A DNA stretch of 61,941 nucleotides from NCBI GenBank assembly GCA_045107005.1, contig JBGCFP010000053.1, positions 1-61,941 on the forward strand, given 5' to 3'. The position numbers and the translations under genes are program-made. A model generated the notes under the pieces. It was not told where the DNA came from. It made no database searches and worked only from the letters and a program-made list of their open reading frames with translations. Positions 27,023 to 35,215 of this stretch are shown here, one piece after another; positions within the stretch are counted from its first letter, which is position 1, and each line of letters opens with the position of its first letter. The DNA is from JBCCMA01 sp045107005. GTDB taxonomy: Bacteria > Pseudomonadota > Gammaproteobacteria > Steroidobacterales > JBCCMA01.

Positions 27023-28036
27023 ATGACAAGCAAAGAGTGGAGTCGACAACGGGTCACGATCAAGGACATCGCACGCGAAGCCGGCGTGGACCCGTCCACG
27101 GTGACGCGCGCCCTGCAGGGCTCGCCGAGGGTGAAGACGTCGACGCGTGAGGATATCGAGCGGATTGCGCTGCGTCTGGGCTACGTGCCCAGCGCGATCG
27201 GTCGCTCGCTGGTCAAGCGACGCAGCCAGCTGATCGGGTTGGTGATCCCGGACATGACCAATCCTTTTTTCGCACCGCTTGCCCGCGGCATCGAGGACGA
27301 AGCCGCTCGCCATTCGCTCCGCGTGTTGATTCGCAATACTGAGGGGAAGCCAGCCGCGGAACGTGACGCAATTAACGTGTTCAGCGAGCTGGCCGTTGAT
27401 GGCCTTATTGTTCCGGCCGCGCGCTGTCCGCAGTCCTACTACGATGCGTTGCCGCTCGCGACGCCGATCATTCACATCAATCGCGAAGACGCCGCGCATC
27501 AAGTGAGTTGCGACAGCGTCAGCGGTTCGGCCAAGATCATGGCGCATTTGTTTGCATTGAAACATCGTCGCGTCGCCTTTGTTGCTGGACCGGCTGGGCC
27601 GGCGCGTGAGCCGAAAATTTTCGCTTACCGACAGGCCATGCAGAATGCGCAGTTGCCGATTCGTGACGAAGATCTGTTTTCGTTTGACGAGACGCTCGCA
27701 AGCGTTGAGCACATTGCCGATACCCTCGCCGCAAATCCGCAGCGACCGACCGCGGTATTCGCGTGGAACGACGTCTGCGCCATTGCGTTGATTCACGCGC
27801 TGCACAAGCGCGGGATCGAAGTGCCACAGCAAATGTCGATTGCCGGTCACGACGACATCGAAATGGCCGCCATCATCCAACCTCCATTGACGACCGTGCG
27901 TTGGCCTATGTACGAGCTTGGCCTCGAAGCTGTTCGCTATGTGTTGCGCCTGCATACAAAGGAATCGCCGGTTTCACCCATCATCCCGGCGCCGACGCTC
28001 ATGGTTCGTGAGTCGACGGCACCACCACCGGGATAG
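27023..28036 (+). CDS. LacI family transcriptional regulator
   Basis: 337 residues. Residues 10-60 (VTIKDIAREAGVDPSTVTRAL, then RLGYVPSAIGRSL) are the LacI helix-turn-helix plus hinge helix; QLIGLVIPDMTNPFF begins the periplasmic-binding-like effector domain and ends near IAGHDDIEMAAI. It is divergent from the dehydrogenase/AKR/dioxygenase run and convergent with the TonB receptor. The LacI-type palindrome before the receptor gene is its likely site. Confidence 0.92.
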   Translation: MTSKEWSRQRVTIKDIAREAGVDPSTVTRALQGSPRVKTSTREDIERIALRLGYVPSAIGRSLVKRRSQLIGLVIPDMTNPFFAPLARGIEDEAARHSLRVLIRNTEGKPAAERDAINVFSELAVDGLIVPAARCPQSYYDALPLATPIIHINREDAAHQVSCDSVSGSAKIMAHLFALKHRRVAFVAGPAGPAREPKIFAYRQAMQNAQLPIRDEDLFSFDETLASVEHIADTLAANPQRPTAVFAWNDVCAIALIHALHKRGIEVPQQMSIAGHDDIEMAAIIQPPLTTVRWPMYELGLEAVRYVLRLHTKESPVSPIIPAPTLMVRESTAPPPG

Positions 28037-28067
28037 ACTGACGCTCGCAAGCGCCGGTCAATGTGGA

Positions 28068-30389
28068 TTAATAGTTGAGCCGCAGGTTTACGCCAAAGTA
28101 ACGATCGGCATCGCGTGGCACCGTGTAGCGAAAGCCGTCGCCCGCGAACGTGGTCGCAAACGATTCGTCGGTCAGATTTTTCGCGACCAGCGTCAATGCC
28201 AGCTTCTCGTTTTCGGAATGATAGCCGATGCTTGCATTGAGCAAGCCGAAGTCCGGCAACAGGAACGGCACTTCATCAGTTTGTCCGATGTTGCCCGACA
28301 GCTTCTCATCGGTGTACACATAGTTACCGTTAAAGCGAACGGTTGCACCATTGCGCAACGGCATGTCGTACTGCCCAACCAGCGAGTACTTGAGATCCGG
28401 TGCGAACGGCAGCGGATCGCCCACCGACGACTCGGCATCGGATGACGCGAGGCCACCGCTCAGACGAAACGTATCCGTGACCTGCCAGATGAAATCGATT
28501 TCGATACCGGACGTCTCCACATCGCCGCCGTTGGTAAAGCCGGTAATGGTGGTGCCATCCGACGTGTCAAAATCATTCGCCTGGAAGTTTTCAATGTCGG
28601 TCTGATACAGCGAGACTGCGATCAGACCCCAGTTTCCAGAGTACTTCATGCCAAGCTCGATCGAATCGGATTCCTCAGCATCGATCGGATTAATGTCGTC
28701 TTCGTCCATATTGTAGAAAACGTTGAACGCCGGACCTTTATAGCCTTGGCTGTACGTCAGGTAGGCCATGGCGCCGTCAGCAAAATCCCACTGCACGCCG
28801 AGCTTACCCGCTACGTTGGACTCGTCAGTGCTGCCCGACAGATTGGTGTCAGTCTGATTATTGCCGTCAGAGAAGCGGGGGCGCACGCCGACGCCGCGGC
28901 GACCAAACTCGTCGTTGTTGACGCGGTTGTGGTTAAACGAGACTTCGTCTTCGGTATAGCGCAAACCAAACAGTACGTTCCAGGTATCGGTCAGATGCCA
29001 GTTACCCTGGCCAAAGACAGCGTAATTGTTGAACTCGGTGTTCATAAAGCCCGTCGCCGACACGATGTCATTGGCGTTGCAGGTGATGTTGTTGGCGGCA
29101 ATGAATGCGTCTACGTCAGCTTGGGTGTTGGGCTGCGCCGGCTCAAGCGTCAATGCCAGATGGTTGGCAATCGCGGCGTCGAGCTGACCGTTGTTGTTCT
29201 GACAACTGGCCTCACGCGTAAAATTTCGTTCGGAATCGATGTTCCAGTAAAACAGGCCGACCTGATAATCAAAATTTTCGCCAACCGGGGAGCTCAGACG
29301 CAGCTCCTGCGAAAACTGACGCCACTCCTGTGGACCGATGTCGTGCAGTTGAAACGGCACGCCGAACACCGGTTGGTTGCTGTCACCCGCAATGGACGTG
29401 AAATCGCCTTCACGAAATTCGGTGTTGTCCCAGCTGCGAAACGCCGTTATCGACGTCAGCGTGTGTTCCCCAATGCCCGTCTCAACCTGCACCGAAGATG
29501 CCGTGGTCGAATCCAGCGTGCGGGTCTCGAAGTCGTGATCGATTAAGCGCTGATCAAGATCAAGACCGGTACCGTTTGGAGCCGCTTCGGAGGCCGGGTT
29601 GCGACCGCTCGGGCGCAACTCAAGGTCGGCGCAGCAGTCGTTGTTGGCCTCGTAGTCTTCGTAAATGAAGCGCACGGAGGTGTTGTCGTCAACATCGTAG
29701 TCAAGCATGCCGCGTACGCCGCGCTTGTCGTAGCCGTTCACTTTTTCGTTGTTGTAGACGTTGGTGATAAAACCATCGAAGCCGGCGTCCAGGATAGTGA
29801 CCGAGCCGCGCAGCTGATCGTTGATTGGCCCGGACAGTCGTCCGCGCAGCAGGTATTCGTTGTCCTGGTAATAGGACGCGTTGATGTAGCCCTCGAGCTC
29901 GTCCGACGGCTTACGCGTGCTGATGTTCACCACACCCGCGGACGCGTTCTTGCCAAACAGCGTGCCCTGCGGCCCGCGCAACACTTCGACCCGTTCGATA
30001 TCGTACAGATCGCCAAACGCCTGTCCGGAACGACCGAGCACCACGTTGTCGACGACTGTCGACACGCTCGGCTCAGCGGCGATACTGAATGAAATCGTAC
30101 CGATGCCGCGCACCGTCAACGCCTGGTTACGGGTGGTGTTGCCCTGACGGATACTGACCGAGGGAACCAGCTGTTGCAGGTCCTCCATGTTGTTGGAAAA
30201 CGACGCGCCGACCAAGTCACCGCTGATGACCGAGACGGCGACCGGGACTTCGGCGATGTTCTCCTCGCGTTTCTGCGCGGTGACGATGATCTCCTCCAGC
30301 GCGCCCTGCGCGAAACTCGAGGGACTCGCCGTCAGGAGCATGCAACAGGAAATGACGATTGCAGCCAGTGAGGTCTTGGGTTGACGCAT
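28068..30389 (-). CDS. TonB-dependent outer-membrane receptor
   Basis: 773 residues. Signal peptide to about SSFAQ; EEIIVTAQKREEN is a TonB-box-like segment; the plug domain (VPVAVSVISGD, VRGIGT, RVEVLRGPQGTLFGKNASAGVVN) and a large beta barrel follow, ending in an aromatic-containing strand (FGVNLRLNY). This iron-complex/IroE-like TBDR class imports glycans or other large solutes in marine bacteria. The ATG at 30389 is preferred because the signal peptide starts there, although the frame is open to 30551. Confidence 0.92.
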   Translation of the reverse strand: MRQPKTSLAAIVISCCMLLTASPSSFAQGALEEIIVTAQKREENIAEVPVAVSVISGDLVGASFSNNMEDLQQLVPSVSIRQGNTTRNQALTVRGIGTISFSIAAEPSVSTVVDNVVLGRSGQAFGDLYDIERVEVLRGPQGTLFGKNASAGVVNISTRKPSDELEGYINASYYQDNEYLLRGRLSGPINDQLRGSVTILDAGFDGFITNVYNNEKVNGYDKRGVRGMLDYDVDDNTSVRFIYEDYEANNDCCADLELRPSGRNPASEAAPNGTGLDLDQRLIDHDFETRTLDSTTASSVQVETGIGEHTLTSITAFRSWDNTEFREGDFTSIAGDSNQPVFGVPFQLHDIGPQEWRQFSQELRLSSPVGENFDYQVGLFYWNIDSERNFTREASCQNNNGQLDAAIANHLALTLEPAQPNTQADVDAFIAANNITCNANDIVSATGFMNTEFNNYAVFGQGNWHLTDTWNVLFGLRYTEDEVSFNHNRVNNDEFGRRGVGVRPRFSDGNNQTDTNLSGSTDESNVAGKLGVQWDFADGAMAYLTYSQGYKGPAFNVFYNMDEDDINPIDAEESDSIELGMKYSGNWGLIAVSLYQTDIENFQANDFDTSDGTTITGFTNGGDVETSGIEIDFIWQVTDTFRLSGGLASSDAESSVGDPLPFAPDLKYSLVGQYDMPLRNGATVRFNGNYVYTDEKLSGNIGQTDEVPFLLPDFGLLNASIGYHSENEKLALTLVAKNLTDESFATTFAGDGFRYTVPRDADRYFGVNLRLNY

Positions 30390-30520
30390 GAGGAGCCTGC
30401 CTTTTTCGATGTTAGTCAAAATTGGTGGTGTTGGCGGGTGGCATTGCCAGCCATTCGCCCGCTTTCCATAATCTTGTTCTGCTTTAGTGCGGCTTAGTTC
30501 TACTACAGTGCATCGCAAAA

Positions 30521-30536
30521 ATGCAAACGTTTGTAT
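30521..30536. promoter_or_regulatory. LacI-type operator palindrome upstream of TonB receptor
   Basis: ATGCAAACGTTTGTAT contains the exact 10-base palindrome CAAACGTTTG with a central CG, and AT flanks match at the outer positions. Central CG and AAACGTTT-like cores are typical of LacI-family operators. It lies about 132 bases before the receptor ATG, and a possible -35 TTGCAT overlaps its edge on the minus strand. The LacI gene is within the same locus. Confidence 0.72.
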
Positions 30537-30578
30537 TTTGGAAATCGCCACAGTTGCACCGTTTTTGGGTTATTTGAC

Positions 30579-32276
30579 TTAACGTGAGTGGCGCCGAATC
30601 GAGACGGTCCAGATTCCCAGGTTGATCAGGCCAATCGCAACAATCAGCCAGAAAAACAACGCGTTCGGCCCGTCAACGAGCCCGATGCGCGAGAACAACA
30701 TATAGACCATGACGACGCACGACAGCAGCGTGACCGCGGCAGGCATCGCGTAGCGCCACGGCGTGAGATCGACAATGTTTTTGCGCTCGTATTGCCAAAC
30801 TTCCTTACGTGGCCGCCACCAACCGATCAGCAACATGATGGCCACCTCGATGACGAACAGCACCGCATAGAGGTGGATAAAGTGAAGGGTGACGGCATCC
30901 GCGAACACAAATTTGGCCAACCCATAGGCGACGACGTGAAAAACAATCACCACTTTTGCCGCCAGCGCCGGCACGCGCGTGGTGAACAATCCCACGATCA
31001 CCACGACGATGATCGGGATATTGTAGAAACCGGTGAAGATCCGGATGATTTGCCAAAGTCCCTGGGGCGCGTACTGCAGCAGCGGCGCGACCACAAACGA
31101 GAACAGCGCGATCACCACGCTTGCCATTTTCGCAACGCGCACCATCTGCGCATCACTCATTGGGGCCTTGCGCAGCGGCGCGTAAACATCAAGGCAAAAC
31201 AGTGTCGCCGCACTGTTCAACAGGGAATTGAATGAGCTGAACACCGCGCCCAGCAACACGGCCAGGAAAAAACCGGCGAGATACGTGGGCAGTACGTCTT
31301 TGATCAGTTGTGGGTAGGCCAGATCAATCGTCGCCAGACCAGGCCCGTACAAGTGATACGCGATCGTGCCCGGCAACATCATCATGAACGGCACCAGCAC
31401 TTTGAAATAACCCGACAGCAACACGCCCTTTTGACCCTCAGCAAGATCGCGTGCAGCCAACGTGCGTTGAATCACGTACTGATTGGTACACCAATAAAAA
31501 AGGTTAGCGAAAATCATGCCCGTGAAAATGGTGCCAAACGGTGTTGGGTCATCGGCACCACCGATCGCGTTGAGCTTAAACGTATCCACCGTGGTGATGG
31601 TCGTGACGCCACGCATGAAACTCCCGTCGCCGAGCAGCGCCAGGCCCAACACCGGCACCAGAATTCCGACAATCAGAAGACCGATGCCGTTGATCGTGTC
31701 CGATACGGCGACCGCGCGCAGGCCACCAAACACTGCATAAATCGCACCCAGACAGCCAATCGCGACGATCGTAATGACCAAACCCTGGGCGTAGCTGACG
31801 TTAAGCAAGGTTGGGACGTCGAACAGTTTGAGGACAGCAATGGAGCCTGAATACAGCACCGAAGGAATCGTGATCAGTCCGTAGCCCACCAGAAACAGGA
31901 CAACGGTCAAGCGCCGAACGCCGTCATCGAATCGGCTGTTGAGAAACTCCGGCAGCGTTGTGAACGCGCCGGCGAGGTAGCGCGGTAGAAAAATAAGCGC
32001 CATGCAAATTGTCGCGAACGCGGCGGTGACCTCCCACGCCATGCTGCTCAAGTTGTAGCCATAGGCGCTGCCGTTCAAGCCGATTAGCTGTTCTGCCGAC
32101 AGGTTGGTGAGCAGCATGGAACCGGCAATGAAGACACCGGTGAGACCTCGACCGGCAAGAAAATAGCCGTCTTTCGTGGCCACCTCACCACGTGTTTTCA
32201 AGTAGGACACCCACGCGACGACGCCCATGAACGTCAAGCAACTAAGAACCGTGAACAGAAGGTTGTTTGATGTCAT
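30579..32276 (-). CDS. SSS-family sodium:solute symporter
   Basis: 565 residues, about 13-14 helices. GYFLAGRGLTGVFIAGSMLLTNLSAEQLIGLNG is the SSS/SLC5 (vSGLT-like) signature around TM1; FYWCTNQYVIQRTLAARDLAEGQKG is the conserved QR..AA region. Vibrio SglT transports galactose; relatives move other sugars or inositols. It reads toward the TonB receptor gene. Together they would move a substrate across both membranes. Confidence 0.9.
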   Translation of the reverse strand: MTSNNLLFTVLSCLTFMGVVAWVSYLKTRGEVATKDGYFLAGRGLTGVFIAGSMLLTNLSAEQLIGLNGSAYGYNLSSMAWEVTAAFATICMALIFLPRYLAGAFTTLPEFLNSRFDDGVRRLTVVLFLVGYGLITIPSVLYSGSIAVLKLFDVPTLLNVSYAQGLVITIVAIGCLGAIYAVFGGLRAVAVSDTINGIGLLIVGILVPVLGLALLGDGSFMRGVTTITTVDTFKLNAIGGADDPTPFGTIFTGMIFANLFYWCTNQYVIQRTLAARDLAEGQKGVLLSGYFKVLVPFMMMLPGTIAYHLYGPGLATIDLAYPQLIKDVLPTYLAGFFLAVLLGAVFSSFNSLLNSAATLFCLDVYAPLRKAPMSDAQMVRVAKMASVVIALFSFVVAPLLQYAPQGLWQIIRIFTGFYNIPIIVVVIVGLFTTRVPALAAKVVIVFHVVAYGLAKFVFADAVTLHFIHLYAVLFVIEVAIMLLIGWWRPRKEVWQYERKNIVDLTPWRYAMPAAVTLLSCVVMVYMLFSRIGLVDGPNALFFWLIVAIGLINLGIWTVSIRRHSR

Positions 32277-32496
32277 GGTGCGAATTCGTCAGCTTCGGGC
32301 GGCCGACAGCATAGCGCATTCGGCGTTTGTGGTACGCCGATGTGATCCACGGCGACGCCACCGCCGCACACGGCGAGCTCAATCGACGTGCGACAAAAAG
32401 GCCTCGCATTCGTTTCCGTTCAGGCAGCGATTAGTGCAACCATCACCTTTGACAAAACCGAACGCGGCTTGCTTTTTTTGGCAGTGCGGTACAGAT
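32277..32496. other. Intergenic region, symporter upstream / BNR downstream
   Basis: 220 bases between two minus-strand genes. I see no clear sigma-70 pair, strong hairpin or LacI-like palindrome. Confidence 0.5.
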
Positions 32497-35052
32497 CTAG
32501 TCGCAGAAAGCCGTTAGCCCACTAGGCCCGACGTCACCGAAAAAATTCTGCCGCAGCAGACCTAAATCCCCCACGTTGACGATCCCGTCGCTGTTCAAAT
32601 CGATCACCGCATCGCTTTGAAAAAACGCCGCACGCATCAAACCAAGATCCACCACGTTGATCTGGCAGTCGTTATTGAAATCTGCATCGCAGGCGTTGCC
32701 ATACAGATCACCATCACCGTCCTCCTGCAGCGGATTCGTCCGGTCGGTGCAGTTGTCGTTGATGTTCAAAACGCCGTCGCCATCAAAGTCGATCGACCCG
32801 AGGCCAATTTGATAAATGCCGCGTCCGAACGTCGCGGCGTAGAGTTTGCGCGTCGGTTCGTGAATCCGCAGGTCGTTAATCGGCACTTGCGGCAGGTTGC
32901 CGCCAAAACTGCGCCACGAAGCGCCATCGTCTTCAGAGACGTATACGCCGACGTCGCTGCCGACAAACAACGAGCCGTCCGCGCGCAACGCGAGCGTGTT
33001 AATCGGCGCGGCTGGCAGGTTCGACGTAATGTCGATCCAGCTAACGCCTCCGTCCACAGTCCTGAATAAATACGGGGTGTGATCGTCATTGCGAAAACCG
33101 GAATACGACACGTAAGCGCGGGCCGCATCCGTATCGCTGACCACAATCTTCGTGACCCAACGATCCGGCAGCCCAGGATCGGTGCTTTGCACCCAGTTCG
33201 CGCCCTGGTTATCGGTGACCCAGATGCGCGCGTCGTCGGTGCCGACGTAAATCTTGTCGGGATTGGCGGGCGCCACCGCCAGAGTCGTGATCGTGCCGTA
33301 AGGATAGATATCAACCGGTGAAGGATTGGGATCGCCACCGGTCAGGTCCGGACTGATGACCGTCCAGGACGCACCACCATCGACCGAACGATTTACCTGA
33401 TCGCCAGCGTAATACATGATCCCCGGGTTCCGTGGATCGAAGACCAGTGGTGTCAGCCAGTTGCGCCGCGATGACGTCGTAACGCCGATCGGCTGCGCCG
33501 ACTCACCGGCGTCAAACGAGCGCAAACAGTTACCGTACTGACTGCAACCGTAAAGCAGCAGCGAATCCGTCGGATTGACGAGGTTTTCCAGACCGTCGCC
33601 GCAGCCCCACATGTTCCAGTCGTCCGAGTTGCCGGCGCTAAACGAACGCAAGCAACGATTGTCCTGCGTGCCACCAACCAGTCGCTCCGGTATCTGCTCA
33701 TCGACATCCATGGTGTAGAACTGCGTAAATGGCTGTACCGTCGCGAACGTCCAGCTGTTGAACGCGCCGTCCAACTCAGAGCGATACACCCCGCCGTCGT
33801 TACCAACGTAAACCCGACCTGGGGCTTTTGGATCCCACGCCAGCGCATGCTGATCGGCATGTAACGTGTTGTCGACGGACCAGCTTGCGCCGGCATCATC
33901 AGATAGCAACAACGTGATGCCGGCACTGAACACGCGCGTTTCGACCTGCGGGTCGACCCACAGCCTTGCGAACCACCAGCCAAACACGTTTTGCGAATTG
34001 GCCAGATTCTGGTCGAACGGCAGTTGCGTCCAACTCCCGCCACCGTCCACGGAGGTGAAAAACGCCGTATAGAGCCCAATGGTGTTTAGGTAAGTGGCGT
34101 AAAGCCGGTCGGCGTTTGACGGCGACACACCGAGCGCAATGCGGCCGATATCTGGGTCGGCAGGCGGCAAACCGTTGCTCAAGCGAACCCACGTATCACC
34201 ACCGTCGAGACTGCGATAAATCCCGGAACCGACACCACCGTAGCGACGCAGCGACGGCTCGCGCAGGTGATCCCACATCACCGCGTAAACCCGTTGAGAA
34301 TCGTTCGGATCGACGTGCACATCCGAGGCACCTGTCGTCAGGTTGTCACCGGCAAGCACTTGCTGCCAGGTGGCACCCGCGTCGGTGCTTCGATAGACGC
34401 CGCGCTCGCCGCCCGGCGCATAGAGCGGGCCGGTGGCGGCGACAAACACGCGCTGCTCATCGTTGGGATCAATCACCAGGCGACTGATGCGCTCGCTGGC
34501 CTCAAGACCAACGTTGGTCCAGGTCGCACCGCGATCGGTGGATTTGAACACGCCCTTATTGCCGTACGTTGGACTGCCACCACCCGGACCGGATTCTCCG
34601 GTACCGGCATACATGACGGCGTTCGAATCAATAGCGAGTGCGCCAATCGGCTGTGCGTTCGCATTGGGCCAGATGGAAGAAAACGTATCGCCAGCGTCAT
34701 CGCTTCGCCAAACACCGCCGCTGGCACTGGCTGCGTACAGCGTATCGTCGAGCACGGGATCCACCGCAATGTCCAGAACGCGACCACCGATATTCACCGG
34801 ACCCTGGAAAATCCAGGCGGGGTCGCCGCGTGACGCCTCTGCAGTGCGCATGGCAGTCGCTTGTCGCGTGGCCGAGGCAATTTGCAACGGGGACAGCTCG
34901 CTGCCGACCAACCGGCGCTTTGTCATGTAGCCGCCCGGCGCCAACTTCGGCCCGGAATACACAGGCCCCTCAGCCGGTTCGATCTGATGGAACCACGCCA
35001 AGCCACACGCCGCTGCGATTGCACTGATCGCCAGTTTTCCCGTTCCGTTCAT
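32497..35052 (-). CDS. Secreted BNR/sortilin-like repeat protein with C-terminal TSP3/dockerin-like cassette
   Basis: 851 residues. The N-terminus has a hydrophobic signal or anchor. At least eight Asp-box (BNR) repeats are visible: STDRGATW, STDAGATW, SLDGGDTW, SDDAGASW, SVDGGASW and others, giving a WD40/YVTN- or Vps10-like propeller. The C-terminus carries FDGDGVLNINDNC, ACDADFNNDCQINVVDLG and DLNSDGIVNVGDLG, ending GPSGLTAFCD. Unlike its relatives, the first loop contains Cys in place of Gly (NNDCQINV), and a Cys precedes the final Asp. No glycosidase catalytic residues were recognised. Confidence 0.85.
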   Translation of the reverse strand: MNGTGKLAISAIAAACGLAWFHQIEPAEGPVYSGPKLAPGGYMTKRRLVGSELSPLQIASATRQATAMRTAEASRGDPAWIFQGPVNIGGRVLDIAVDPVLDDTLYAASASGGVWRSDDAGDTFSSIWPNANAQPIGALAIDSNAVMYAGTGESGPGGGSPTYGNKGVFKSTDRGATWTNVGLEASERISRLVIDPNDEQRVFVAATGPLYAPGGERGVYRSTDAGATWQQVLAGDNLTTGASDVHVDPNDSQRVYAVMWDHLREPSLRRYGGVGSGIYRSLDGGDTWVRLSNGLPPADPDIGRIALGVSPSNADRLYATYLNTIGLYTAFFTSVDGGGSWTQLPFDQNLANSQNVFGWWFARLWVDPQVETRVFSAGITLLLSDDAGASWSVDNTLHADQHALAWDPKAPGRVYVGNDGGVYRSELDGAFNSWTFATVQPFTQFYTMDVDEQIPERLVGGTQDNRCLRSFSAGNSDDWNMWGCGDGLENLVNPTDSLLLYGCSQYGNCLRSFDAGESAQPIGVTTSSRRNWLTPLVFDPRNPGIMYYAGDQVNRSVDGGASWTVISPDLTGGDPNPSPVDIYPYGTITTLAVAPANPDKIYVGTDDARIWVTDNQGANWVQSTDPGLPDRWVTKIVVSDTDAARAYVSYSGFRNDDHTPYLFRTVDGGVSWIDITSNLPAAPINTLALRADGSLFVGSDVGVYVSEDDGASWRSFGGNLPQVPINDLRIHEPTRKLYAATFGRGIYQIGLGSIDFDGDGVLNINDNCTDRTNPLQEDGDGDLYGNACDADFNNDCQINVVDLGLMRAAFFQSDAVIDLNSDGIVNVGDLGLLRQNFFGDVGPSGLTAFCD

Positions 35053-35215
35053 CCGCCTTTGCCCCTCGGTTGTTGGCCCACGGTCAATATAGCAGCACCC
35101 GCGTTGCCGCGTGATGACGCGATGGCCGTAATGGCTTTACTTAATGCGCGAGCGCCTTAGCGGGCACTCTGTGCTCTGGGATTAGGCAGAGGCAAGTCTT
35201 TCATCAGGACGCCGT

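Noticed and set aside
26888..27955. 355-residue ORF antisense to the LacI gene
   Set aside because: The LacI protein on the plus strand has full family motifs; the antisense frame is a GC-rich shadow.
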